DNA from: Knufia peltigerae | Lineage: Eukaryota; Ascomycota; Eurotiomycetes; Chaetothyriales; Trichomeriaceae | Direction: 5' to 3' | DNA length: 64,000 nucleotides | NCBI GenBank assembly: GCA_030247855.1 | Contig: JAPDRN010000003.1 | Coordinates: 620,001 to 684,000 of the forward strand | Shown here: positions 53,609 through 63,605 of the stretch, piece after piece | How positions within the stretch are numbered: the first letter of the stretch is position 1 | Layout: the number at the start of each line of letters is the position of its first letter | The notes under the pieces: generated by a model | Seen by the model: the letters and a program-made list of their open reading frames with translations, nothing else | Told to the model about the DNA's origin: nothing | Database searches by the model: none | Made by a program: the position numbers and the translations under genes

Positions 53609-55676
53609 ATGCCTATTCGATCACGATATTCGACTCCAGTACCCCTCGTCTCGGTTCCTACCCATCTCTTCGGATCACCAGATGGAGATCTGCCCGACAG
53701 ACATGCCTTTGTTGACTGCGAAGCTCCCGAAACGCTTAGACTGACACTGCACGACTACAGAGAATGGTCCAAGAGGCTCGCTGCCGGACTGCTCCAGGCA
53801 GGACTACAAGATGGAGACCGGGTCTTGTTGCATTCAGGAAACAGCATCTTCACCCCTGTTGTGCTGATGGGCGTCATTATGGCTGGGGGGATCATAAGCA
53901 TGGCCAACCCAATGTATGTGCCGAGAGAACTCGCACATCAACTGCGTGATTCGGGGGCACAATTCCTGCTCACAGCCACAAATCTCGCCGATTGTGCGAA
54001 ACGGGCAGCGTCGCTTTCGGGTCTTGCTCAGGAACAGATATATCTCTTCGACGAGACACCGTTGATCGACCCGAGTGCGGGAGCAGACACGTCGCAGCGG
54101 CACTGGAGTCAGTTGATCGCGGACCCGGTCACAGGAGCTCAATTTCGATGGGAAGAGTTTTCAACGGCAGAGCAGGCCAATCGCACTGCATGCCTCTTCT
54201 ATTCTTCAGGCACCACCGGAGTTCCCAAAGGCGTCGAAGCCACGCACCGCAACCTCGTCGCCAACAACTGCCAACACGTGTACATGAACAACCTAGACCC
54301 CCGGTTTCGACAAATGGACCAAGCGGGCGAGTCCAGAACCATATGTCCACTGCCCATGTTTCACGGCCTGGGATTGATTGTCAATTCACTGATAGCACCT
54401 CTCCGACGCATGCCCGTCTACGTGATGAGAAGATACGACGGGAAGAAGATGATCCAGTATATCGAGCGATTCAAGGTGACCGAGATGATCCTTGTCCCGC
54501 CCATTGTCCGATGGATGGCCAAGGACCCACTGGTGCGCAGTGGCAGGTTCGACATTTCGAGCGTTCGGCGGGTCATGTGTGGAGCTGCACCTCTGTCTGC
54601 CAGTGTAAGCAAAGAGTTCGAATCGCTGTGGAAGAACAAGGGCACGCATGTGAGCGTGAAGCAAGCTTGGGGCATGTCTGAGTGAGTAGTGAGCCCAAGC
54701 TCTCTCTGAAGGCAGCGAAAGACCAAGAACACATATATGTGCGTGCCGCTAACAGAGCCAACATTTCAGGTTCCCCGTCATAGGTCTCTGCTGGGATGAC
54801 CGAGAAGCTTCGGCAGGCGCATCTGTAGGAGAGGTCGTCGCGAACTGCGAAGCCATGCTTGTAGATACGGAGACCGAAGTCGAAATCACCGAGCGAGGCG
54901 AGCGAGGCGAGCTTTGGGTCCGTGGCCTCAACGTGATGAAAGGGTACTGGCGAAACCCCCAAGCCACACAAGCAACAATTTCCCCCGACGGGTGGGTCAA
55001 GACAGGGGACATTGCATATGTTGACGATCAGAACAAATTCTTCATTGTGGATCGGAAAAAGGTATGCCTGTTTTGTATGCTTCGCACCTAGATCTCCCTC
55101 ATCGATATGGGGATGAATGGAACTTTTTCAGGTCCCCACTAGATTGCTGACCTTCTGGGGTCTCTATGCAGGAGTTGATCAAGGTAAAAGGAAACCAGGT
55201 GGCACCGGCCGAGCTGGAAGCCGTTTTGATGACGCATAGCGGCATCGCCGACGCGGCCGTTATTGGTGCAAAGATGTGAGTTTGTGACTTGTTGCTTTCA
55301 TTGTACAGTGAGTCTGACCTTTCTCAGCGGCGAAGATGAGCAGCCTCGAGCGTATATCGTGCAAAGCCCCGGCTCCAAGTTGACCGAAAATGACGTGGTT
55401 GACTTCATGGCGAAGAATGTCGCAAAGATCAAGAGGATCACGGCAGGGGTGGTCTTTGTCGACCAGATCCCTCGAAACCCAGTGAGTGAAGCGATGGCCC
55501 CCTTTTGGTTTTTCACTCGAATCGGACATTTGTCGTAACGACATGTTAAATTGCACACCCGAGGCCGTTCTTCACTTGCTAATCCTGTCTTCATGACACA
55601 GTCAGGGAAAATACTTCGTCGAGAACTAGCAATACGGTGCGCGAAGGAGCTTGGACAAGCCAAGGCGAAGATATGA
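53609..55676 (+). CDS. Acyl-CoA ligase (4-coumarate-CoA-ligase-like) with PTS1 tail (AKI)
   Basis: Five exons, 53609-54681, 54770-55061, 55172-55275, 55328-55481 and 55602-55676, close in frame (565 aa). The ATP/AMP motif is YSSGTTGVPKGVEATHRN, with VKQAWGMSE, DGWVKTGDIAYVD, the hinge VDRKKELIKVKG and the catalytic Lys in PRNPSGKILRREL. It should adenylate a carboxylic acid and transfer it to CoA. The C-terminus QAKAKI ends in AKI, a recognised PTS1 variant in fungi, so activation would occur in the peroxisome next to the beta-oxidation enzymes. Fungal peroxisomal 4CL-like ligases accept aromatic, fatty and terpenoid acids; the substrate here is unknown. It shares a CGGAGCCG site with the divergent dienoyl-CoA reductase. 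Confidence 0.9.
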
Positions 55677-56586
55677 ATAGATGTGTCGTCCTGTGTGCGG
55701 AAGGTGGGCTCAGGGTATTTTCACAGACGTCAGTGATAGATGCCTCAGATGCTTGAGTCTGTAATATTGACTACAACAACTTTTGCTATCTCTGATAGTG
55801 TCTTCGAAGTCCTGGAACAACTCAAGTGACATAGGGACTACTGGGCCGGCCAACTGGCACTATCTAGACCTGGCTTAGTGGAATATTCTAACGCACAAGT
55901 AGTTAACACTAGGACAGCAGCTATGGATGTAACGTAGGGCGGTACGGATATGTGCTCCGCATAGAATCCAAGTAGTTTTTAGGACCTCAGATAGGTGTCT
56001 GCAAAAAACATCCGACTGCCTCCTCCGGACTCTTATTCGATCCCTCTGTACGTGCCTGATTTGATAGAGACATTGCACACAGATCGCCGTTTGAGGATAT
56101 GACCGGCTGCTCCCGGCTCCGGGGCGGTGCGTGCCGCCGCTTTTAAAGTCTCAAGATTCTCAGCCTTTCAGTATTCTTCTTTGCACATTCTTTTTGTCTA
56201 TTGCCGTGTGCCTAATGGTTTCTTGTTCTTTTCATGGTTTCACCTTTGCATTTCCCTACTCCAGGAACCCTACTTTCATTGATCGGAACCACTAGCAGCA
56301 GCTTCCGCGCACTTCGCCAATCCTCGATCCTTAGTCTTTTGTGTCCATTCGACACAATTCACTTCTCGCCAGTGCGCAGTCGGAAGGGAGGCAGTCCAGA
56401 AAGTGACAACTGCGACCGCTTTGTCCTCTTGTCGGACACCGACAAGGCTCTTATCCCTCCCGTCCAACCAACTGATGATGCATTGAGCGATCTCCTCCGG
56501 TGATATCATCCTAGAAGAGTGGCCGGCAACACTAACACTGCTAGCGGCACGACGGAACAGTTTTAGCCAGGCCCCAATTTCTGCCT
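55677..56586. promoter_or_regulatory. Upstream region of the methyltransferase with one CGGCTCCG
   Basis: CGGCTCCG at 56114-56121 lies about 470 nt before the methyltransferase ATG at 56587 and 440 nt after the ligase stop. A pyrimidine-rich stretch at 56160-56260 probably belongs to the promoter or leader. The open frame at 56234-56503 shows no domain and I do not call it a gene. Confidence 0.5.
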
Positions 56587-57438
56587 ATGGTAGCAATGCC
56601 TACCGTGTCCGACTATTACCATCGCTTGGAGTCTCGAATCGGCTACAGGATTGTTCTAGGAGGAACAAGACACTTTGGGTACTACAAAGAGGGGACGCTA
56701 TGGCCTTTCCCTATTCATGATGCTCTGCAGCGGATGGAAGAGCGTCTCTATCTCACACTTGGCTTGAAAGATAGCTCGTTGGTGTTGGATGCCGGAACTG
56801 GGAACGGAGATGTTGCGATATTCATGGCCAAAAAAGGTCTGAAGGTTAAAGCCATCGATCTCCTTGATATGCACGTGGGATGGGCGCGCAACAATGTCAG
56901 GCGCATGCATCTAGGTGACCGGATTGAGGTATCAACTGGCAATTACGAAAAGTTGAACTTCGACGACGATACCTTTGACGGCGTCTACACGATGGAGACA
57001 TTAGTCCATGCGGGCGAACCTCGACAGGCGATGAAAGAGTTCTATCGCGTTTTGAAACCCGGCGGAGTTGTCACACATGTCGAATACGAGCACGACATGG
57101 ACAGTGATCCAGTCGGACGGAAGGCCTTGCGTCGAATCAATATGTACGCACACATGCCCGCGTTTGAGCAATTTAGCGTGGACACTATTGGGAAGATGCT
57201 TCAAGGCGTTGGCTTCCAAGATGTCGAAGTCCAGGATCTTTCCAACAACGTTGCTCCAATGATGCGCTTCTTCTTCCTCTTAGCGTACATACCTTACCTC
57301 ATCATCAAGTTGTTCGGCTTAGAGTCATATTTCGTCAATGTCATGGCCGGTGTCGAGCTATGGCGTCACGGCGACCATGTTCGGTTCCTGATGGTGAAGG
57401 CCAGAAAGCCTCTCAGAAAGCGCCCAAATTCGGGATGA
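56587..57438 (+). CDS. SAM-dependent methyltransferase (sterol C-methyltransferase/UbiE-like class I fold)
   Basis: A single exon of 283 aa. VLDAGTGNGDVAIFMAKKG near residue 65 is SAM motif I, followed by LLDMHVGWARNN, the FDGVYTMETLVHAGEPRQA segment typical of sterol methyltransferase relatives, and EFYRVLKPGGVV. The N-terminal YYHRLESRIGYRIVLGGTRHFGYY replaces the sterol-binding region of Erg6, so it is not Erg6 itself. A hydrophobic stretch near residue 225 (FFFLLAYIPYLIIKLFGL) suggests membrane contact. It could C- or O-methylate a lipid-like intermediate. The second codon (GTA) is followed by another ATG at 56593, so the start may be slightly later. The gene is preceded by one CGGCTCCG site. 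Confidence 0.8.
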   Translation: MVAMPTVSDYYHRLESRIGYRIVLGGTRHFGYYKEGTLWPFPIHDALQRMEERLYLTLGLKDSSLVLDAGTGNGDVAIFMAKKGLKVKAIDLLDMHVGWARNNVRRMHLGDRIEVSTGNYEKLNFDDDTFDGVYTMETLVHAGEPRQAMKEFYRVLKPGGVVTHVEYEHDMDSDPVGRKALRRINMYAHMPAFEQFSVDTIGKMLQGVGFQDVEVQDLSNNVAPMMRFFFLLAYIPYLIIKLFGLESYFVNVMAGVELWRHGDHVRFLMVKARKPLRKRPNSG

Positions 57439-57874
57439 GTGAAACAGACCAAAAGAACCAGAATGAGTTGAGACAGGGACACCCCCGAGTTGAAAACACC
57501 AGAGCTACTTAGGAGGAGCCCAGCAGTGAACGCATTGGTCGGGGAAGCATGTCAAAAGTGCCCTCATCACTGCGGCATCAATACCTGTCGCAGTGAGGAT
57601 CACTCTATCCGATCTAGGGTACTTACTCAAAGAGTGCCCCCAGGCGGAGAAACCTTGACGAGAAGTTTATCATTGAATTTGTCAACGGGGTCACGATATA
57701 ACCTTCCTGGTGAGCAGATTGAAAGCGAGGGCCAGAGAATGAAAGACCAAGACCATTCCACTAAAAATGGACGATGAAATTAGACCAGTTGACACTGTCG
57801 TAGGCATCCACAGGCAGCATCCGCAGACTGATGAAGCCTTCAATAACCAAATACATGCGCACAACACCAGAGGA
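57439..57874. other. Convergent intergenic region
   Basis: About 435 nt lie between the methyltransferase stop and the 3' end of the broken membrane-protein gene. No gene or operator copy is seen. Confidence 0.45.
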
Positions 57875-58750
57875 TCAATAGATGGGTACTAGTCCACCCA
57901 GGATAACCCACCTTGGGAACATTGAAGCAACTTCAATAAAGGTTCTGGCCTCTTCGTGAAAATACTTCCTTGCAATCCAGCTACTCAGGAGTGTCATCAC
58001 GGCGAACACGACCAGGTAAGTACAATAAAGGCCGATGAAATAAATCATCGCGCCGCGCCACAGTTTCTGCTCCACGGCCGTGGGGAGGGTGAAGTTCCAG
58101 CCGGCAAAATGAAGAGCAAAGTATCCAGCCGCAATGAACAGCCTGAAGAGACAAGACCAGAAAGAGTTTCCCCGCGGTGGGATCGCTCTTGAGTTGGCAA
58201 AGGTGGAAACGGCGCGTTTTCCTTTCGTCTCACACAGGATTCTCCCGAAGCAAAACCGCAAACCCCACCACCAGGTAGCTATGGAGTTTGCAGGAGTCGG
58301 TCTAGGGGCGATGAATTCCAGTGCGGTCAGCTTGTACGGTTCTCTGGCTCGATCTCCGGCACCGAGGAGTATCTCGGCGATGGTGGTGGGGGTGGTAACT
58401 TTTGTCATTAGGATGATGGGAGTCTGTACGTCCAAGGGTTTGTGGTACTAGAAATAAAACGCGAACAAAGTGCAAAAGATCATGTTGATGGTGAGGAGTT
58501 CCAACGTCGTCAACGAAAAGTGTTGTACACCGCGGCCGATACACTGAACGCTGAACCAGGTGATCTGGACCAGGGTGATTGCCCGAGCGAACCCGTCGGC
58601 CTTGTTTTTGTCCCAGATGGTCTCGACGTCCACGTTGGGATAAGGTATGTAGTTGTTTCGGACCAGATAGAGAATCTGTTGACCGTCGACCGGGAAAGAC
58701 CATTTCCATGGAATGAACAGCCTTGACGGTCCAGATACCTACCCAATTTT
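57875..58750 (-). pseudogene. Broken gene for a fungal multi-span membrane protein (in-frame TAG, damaged 5' half)
   Basis: Translation of the minus strand gives long matches to an uncharacterised fungal integral-membrane family: FPVDGQQILYLVRNNYI, ADGFARAITLVQITWFSVQ, LTTLELLTINMIF, then YHKPLDVQTPI and several hydrophobic spans to VPIY and the stop at 57875. A TAG codon at 58450-58448 interrupts the frame between FAFYF and YHKP, at the place where relatives carry Trp (TGG to TAG would explain it). Upstream, the segment NWVGIWTVKAVHSMEM is in another frame from FPVDGQQ, and the region that normally joins them is missing. The sequence TTTCTAG could mimic a splice acceptor, but conserved coding sequence runs right up to it. 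The family function is unknown. Confidence 0.6.
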
Positions 58751-59474
58751 GGCTGTTAAGGTAGCCATGAGCACCGCTTGGATAGGGCTCAGGAAATGGT
58801 TCTGGCACCACAAATTGAACCCGGGTGGAGTACAAAGGCGAGGGCGACATCAAAAAACCTGCTAACGGAAACGATGGATTCCTCACCTGAGACGACTTCT
58901 CCGCCCGCATGAAAGTGTTGTGTTGTAAGCTAACTACCAAATTTCAGTTCAGTAGCTAAATCCGATCTTTCAGGGGGACCTCAGCTCGGGTGTTCAGTGT
59001 TTTTGTTGTGTGACGGAACCGCATGTAGCAAAGGAGGCAGGTCAAAGCGGACGATGGTAACTATTTTGGTGGTCCGGAAATGGGTTCGTAATGTTCGTGG
59101 CAGCGGCATTGCCATCGATAAAAGGCGATGCGACCGCAAAAGAGGTGTGAGATCATGATTGTCACTTCAGTTGGACTAAAAGGACGAATAGTACCCGTTG
59201 CGTGTGAAATATTCCCGTAAGTGAACTTCCCTCTCCACAAATCGGCTCCGCGTCATCCCGCATTCTCCTACAGTATACAATGAACCGCCTTCATAGTGCG
59301 GCTCCGAAGTGGATCCTGCGACCGAAACGTACGAAGTATTCGCCTTACAGGAGACCTTCACAGGCAATGGCGCCCATAGGAAAAGAGCAAGATGAGATCC
59401 ATGGCCTGAGGCATCTGTGCACATCACTTCAATTATCCTCGTCGTAAGAATTGGTCTACCTCCCCAATCCAAAA
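58751..59474. promoter_or_regulatory. Spacer with two CGGCTCCG sites upstream of the small membrane protein
   Basis: CGGCTCCG lies at 59243-59250 and again at 59299-59306, about 170-230 nt before the ATG at 59475. On the other side lies the decayed 5' end of the membrane-protein pseudogene. An open frame at 59176-59577 on the minus strand overlaps these sites and has no recognisable domain. Confidence 0.6.
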
Positions 59475-60181
59475 ATGACCTCGACATTGACATCCCCAAG
59501 CATGACAGCCGCGCAGATCGGCTCGAAACTATATCGTCTATCGGCCATTCTATATGCGGTACGTAAAGATGCAACACTCCTGAAAGCGATCACACAGCCT
59601 GATCGAATATACTAACCGCGTCAATGTTCCTTCCACCCAGGCCTCGATCATAGGCCACACGGTACGTATACACCTCCGATTTCACATCGAGTCCCTCTGA
59701 GAGTGGCGGGCGGGCCGCAGAATTACTTACTAACCAAGAAAATAGAAACATGGCTTTGATAAAGTCTACCCTGCCATTGATGCCATTCCAGCACGAAAGG
59801 AACACGAGGTCGGCAAGGGTGCAGCGATAGGTGGTTGGGACTATATCAATGCAAGTTTGTTGGTCGCGGGTATGTCCTACTCTGTAACCATTCACGCTTC
59901 ACGATCCACGACTTGCGATGCGTCTGTCTCTTTCCGCGGGCCTATGCTGAGCTTATACTGACTTTTGAACTCTTCACGTACTCATTGTAGCACTCTTGAA
60001 TTGGGACTGGGCCCGATCTCTACGACCTCGAACTCTGGAGGATAAACTCGTCATCTACACCTTGTCGGTCGCCGGCGCGTTGTGGAGTATTCGTTTCGTC
60101 AAGGTGAAGACTTATTTGGCTTTGGTACCACTGTTCATTGCACCTTCGTGCAGTTTGGCGGCTTCCGTTTTGAAACCATAG
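59475..60181 (+). CDS. Small uncharacterised fungal membrane protein
   Basis: Four exons, 59475-59558, 59641-59661 (21-nt microexon), 59746-59869 and 59991-60181, close in frame (139 aa). Conserved-looking elements are LYAASIIGHTKHGFDKVYP, a central WDYINASLLVAALLNWDWA hydrophobic span, and two further C-terminal spans (TLSVAGALWSIRF, LALVPLFIAPSCSLAASVL). I take it for a member of a small three- or four-span fungal family that I cannot name; no catalytic motif is visible. Two CGGCTCCG sites precede it, which ties it to region B. It could be a membrane anchor, a transport helper or a small membrane enzyme. Confidence 0.65.
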
Positions 60182-60223
60182 ATAGATGAGAGTACCGCGT
60201 TTTTGATTGCTCTAGAAAACCTC

Positions 60224-61481
60224 TCAAGCACCCAATTTCAGTAGCGAGGTAACAGTATCACCGATACTCTCTTGTAGCGGGCGGAAAGTGAGTCCCAGAA
60301 TCTGCCTCGCCTGTGAATTGTCATTGCCATAAACATCCTTGGGCAAGTCATCAGTATCACTTGCAGGTAGCCTTGACGATAACTCGGGATGAGTTGCGCG
60401 AATGGCGTCCACTATCCTTTTGCTTGAGTAGTGTCCGGCAGTGATGAAGAAACGACGACCTCCTGCTTCAGGGACCTCGGCCGCTTTCACATGAGCAAGA
60501 GCCAAATCCCTCACGTCGGTCCACAAGACACTGCCTACCACAGGAGGGAGGCCGTCTTGAAATTTTCCCTGGATGAAATCTCGAATTCGTTGGTTGGACG
60601 TGTTGAGACTCTCGAGGCTGCTGAGGTGGTGCATGACAGGTCCGTACACCAGGGGTGGGCACATGGTTACCAGATCAAAGCTCGGCTTCTCGTTTTGAAC
60701 AAAATCCCAAGCTGCTCGTTCTGCTAATGTCTGTTTCATGTTGAGTCAGCTCGATCGTACTGTTCAAACAGAAACCCTTGGTGATAATGTCATAAACTCA
60801 CCTTGCTGCCTCGGTATGCTTTCGCCCTATCGGCCATGGCCGCGTCTAGCGTAATGGGATTCCATGAACTCTCATCATAGACCGATATGCTCGCGTCCGA
60901 GTTGAACATTGATGCAAATGAAGAGGTCAAGACCACACGTTTCACGGTCGGCGCTGACGCCTTGATCGCTTTGAGGATGCTTGTCGTGCCATTGATAGCA
61001 GGCTCGATTATATCTTTGGGATGCTCGAATTTGTCATGAAAAGGAGATGCTGTATGGATGACAATGTCGAACGGAGGGTCTGATTTGACAGCCTTCAAGG
61101 GAGAATATTGTAAATAAGTGTCCTCGTAATAATCCGTAGTAAATGGGATCTCTGGGGACTGACCTCGTCAAAAGCGCCGGCCTTAGCGATATCTTCTACT
61201 ACCACATAAGACAATTTTGACTTGGGGATGTCTGGGTATGCTTGTAATATCTTATCGCCCTTAGAGGAAGATCGTACAGTAGTCACAACATCGTAACTAT
61301 CATTCGGTCGTATATCAGCTCTAGACTGGATTCTTGCCCAAGTATTGATACTTACCCTCGCTCCAACAAAACTCTCAGAATGTGAGTAGCAATAAAGCCA
61401 CTACCACCTATCTCTCGGTTAATTATACATCTTCGCCCATGAATGGCCTTTGTACTTGCCTGTGAGGAGGACCTTTCCCAT
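60224..61481 (-). pseudogene. Gre2/DFR-like carbonyl reductase paralogue with a one-base frameshift
   Basis: Five exons can be recognised: 61481-61460, 61408-61356, 61296-61164, 61092-60802 and 60730-60224. The first intron has a GC donor (G|GCAAGT). Family sequence is clear: LLTGGSGFIATHI, VVTTVRSSSKGDK, VIHTASPFHDKF, TSSFASMF, YRGSK and LTSLLKLGA at the end. In exon 2 the frame of GGSGFIATH and the frame of the following LRVLLERG differ by one base, at the run ATTTC near 61380. The exon 2/exon 3 junction completes Arg-Gly-Tyr only in the second frame. An insertion of one T, or a sequence error, would explain it. It is paralogous to the intronless gene at 11902-12981. Confidence 0.65.
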
Positions 61482-61915
61482 GTCGGATGTGCTGTTACGC
61501 CGGGAGATCTTGAATACAAGCGCTGCTTTCAAACCCTCGATGAATCACTCATGCATGCACAATAATCCAAATGATCATGACCACTTCTCCGATTTGGTGC
61601 GTAGAATCTCACGTGCCTAGAACTCTGACTGACGAATTGCTTGCAAAAAGGCGTTGGACCGCAATGATGTTCGGCGAACACCGCCCACGGCCCACATTTC
61701 AACGCGGAAGAGCGACGACGTGGCTTTGCCACCTCCAGCAAAGAACATGGGCTCAGTTCCGAAACCTGGGAGCTCGAGACCATTGGTCAGGTCTTGACAT
61801 GAGATTGGGCAACACCAGTGAACACTCTCAAACATTCAACGGTGTGTGATACAGATAGTGTTAGGGGGAATACTCAGGCCCTACATTCGATTTGATCCTC
61901 GAACTCCTGAACGCC
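61482..61915. promoter_or_regulatory. Divergent spacer with one TTCGGCGAA palindrome (region A type)
   Basis: TTCGGCGAA at 61670-61678 lies within the 13-nt palindrome TGTTCGGCGAACA (61668-61680), about 190 nt from the frameshifted reductase start and 240 nt from the amidohydrolase start. It is the only copy of the region A motif outside 6.5-22 kb. Open frames here are short and unsupported. Confidence 0.6.
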
Positions 61916-63379
61916 ATGTCAACTCAATACACCGTTCACACCTCGCAGCTCTTTGACCCGAAGACCAAGAAGGTGCAAAATAATTGGTCAATCACAGTGG
62001 ACAAACAGAGTGGGAGGATCGTAAAAGTCTTTGAACGCAGTGACGAGCCAGAGTCTTTCCCAGAAGGAGATATCGACTTACGAGGCAAATACGTCTTACC
62101 AGGCTTTGTCGACGCTCACACCCATGTATTCCTGCATTCATACGAGTGAGTGAACGACCACGACTCGCCAATGCAACTCCTTTCGTGTGGCCCTTACTGA
62201 CTCGAGTGTTTTACAGTGAAGCAGGAGCACTGATACAGAAGAGAGATGAAAGCATGACGGAGAGAATCGTGCGTGGTGTGAATCACTGCCGTACTGCTCT
62301 CCTTGCAGGCTACACGACGTACAGGTAAGAGAAGCGACACTACCTCCCCTGAAGAGCCGATATGCTTGATCCCTTCTTGCTGGATCCTCAATTTGCACTT
62401 TGGCCAATTACTGACTGGTTTGCACTATCGCAGAGACCTGGGTTCGGAAGGCATGCAAGAATGCGATGCAAACCTGCGAGACGCCATCGCTCGCGGCCTC
62501 ATTCCCGGCCCTCGTCTATTCGTCGCGACGAAAGTTTTGGCGAGCACAGGATCTTTTGAGCCCCGAACCGAGAACAGCGGCGGTGGGCATTGCTTACCAG
62601 CGGGTGCTGACGCTGTCGATGGGGTCGAAGAATGTCGAAAGGCCGTCAGACGTCGGATCGCCGCCGGTGCCGACATCGTCAAGTTCTTTGCCGACTACAG
62701 ACGAAGGATCATGAGGTCTCCACCGGCACAACAGCATCCGTACATACCCAGCGTGCTCCATCCGCCCCAAGACCCCAACCCAGACTACATGGTCTTTTCG
62801 AAGGAAGAAATGGATGCAATTGTCAAAGAAGGCGCGCTGGCCCGGTGTCCGGTGGTGGCTCACTGCTGCACGTTAGAAGGTGCACTCACGGCCGTCGAAG
62901 CGGGAGTCGATACGATCGAGCACGTGTATTTTGCCACCGATGACCTGTTCAAGCGGATGGTTGCAAAGAAGACGATTCTCGTGCCGACACTGGCGGTCGC
63001 GGAGCGACTTCACGCGAAACGGTTCCACGAGATCCTACCACAGATCAAACGTGCACATGAACTAGGCGTCCGTCTGGCTTGTGGAGGTGACACCGGAACG
63101 TACCCTCACGGCGAGAACGTCAGAGAACTGGAACTGATGATCGAAGCTGGCATCCCCGTGTCGGATGTTCTGGAAGCGTGTACGGTCGGAGGTTGGGAGT
63201 CTTGTGGCGGTGACATGTGTGGGCAACGTTTCGGATGGTTCGAGGAAGGATTACAGGCTGACATTGTTGCTTTGGACAATGATCCTGAAAAGGTCAAGGA
63301 CGCCTTGAGACAGATCAGCTTTGTGATGAAAGATGCCAAAGTCTGGAAACAAAACGGGCAGCCAGTAGGAATGATATGA
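61916..63379 (+). CDS. Amidohydrolase-superfamily metal-dependent hydrolase (imidazolonepropionase/prolidase-like)
   Basis: Three exons, 61916-62145, 62217-62324 and 62434-63379, close in frame (427 aa). The metal-binding HTHVF follows VLPGFVDA near residue 65; DIVKFFADYRRR probably supplies the carboxylated Lys; HCC, EHVYFATDD and the Asp in ACGGDTGTYPHG supply later ligands. GLQADIVALDNDPEKV closes the beta-sandwich. The superfamily hydrolyses amides, peptide-like bonds and some lactones; the fungal group related to ochratoxin amidohydrolases has this layout. The start at 61916 is the first ATG after an upstream stretch without ATG. Because its promoter carries the region A palindrome, hydrolysis of a BVMO-made lactone or ester is a reasonable but untested idea. 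Confidence 0.83.
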
Positions 63380-63605
63380 ACAAAAAGGAGGAAACTATTC
63401 AGCACGTTAACCCGGAGCCAAGCGAATCAACATTTTTCGTATACAAATTTCGGTCGATACGTATAAAGATCTAAACAAACACCTATGTATGCAGTTGAAA
63501 ATATCTAGTCTTCTCCATGCGAATAGAAATTTCATGCTAAACGAAGATAACTCATGACGTCTTTCCGTCGTGCGTTTCTTTCCTGACACCTTCCGTTGAT
63601 CAACG

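Noticed and set aside
56234..56503. An 89-codon frame before the methyltransferase
   Set aside because: No recognisable domain or splice context; the region is pyrimidine-rich and reads like promoter or leader.
58440..58450. TTTCTAG read as an intron acceptor that would remove the TAG
   Set aside because: Conserved family sequence runs right up to the TAG with the expected spacing to the next conserved block, so an intron ending there would have to delete real coding sequence. RNA data could reverse this.
59176..59577. A 133-codon minus-strand frame upstream of the small membrane protein
   Set aside because: It overlaps two operator-like sites and the first exon of a better-supported gene and shows no domain.
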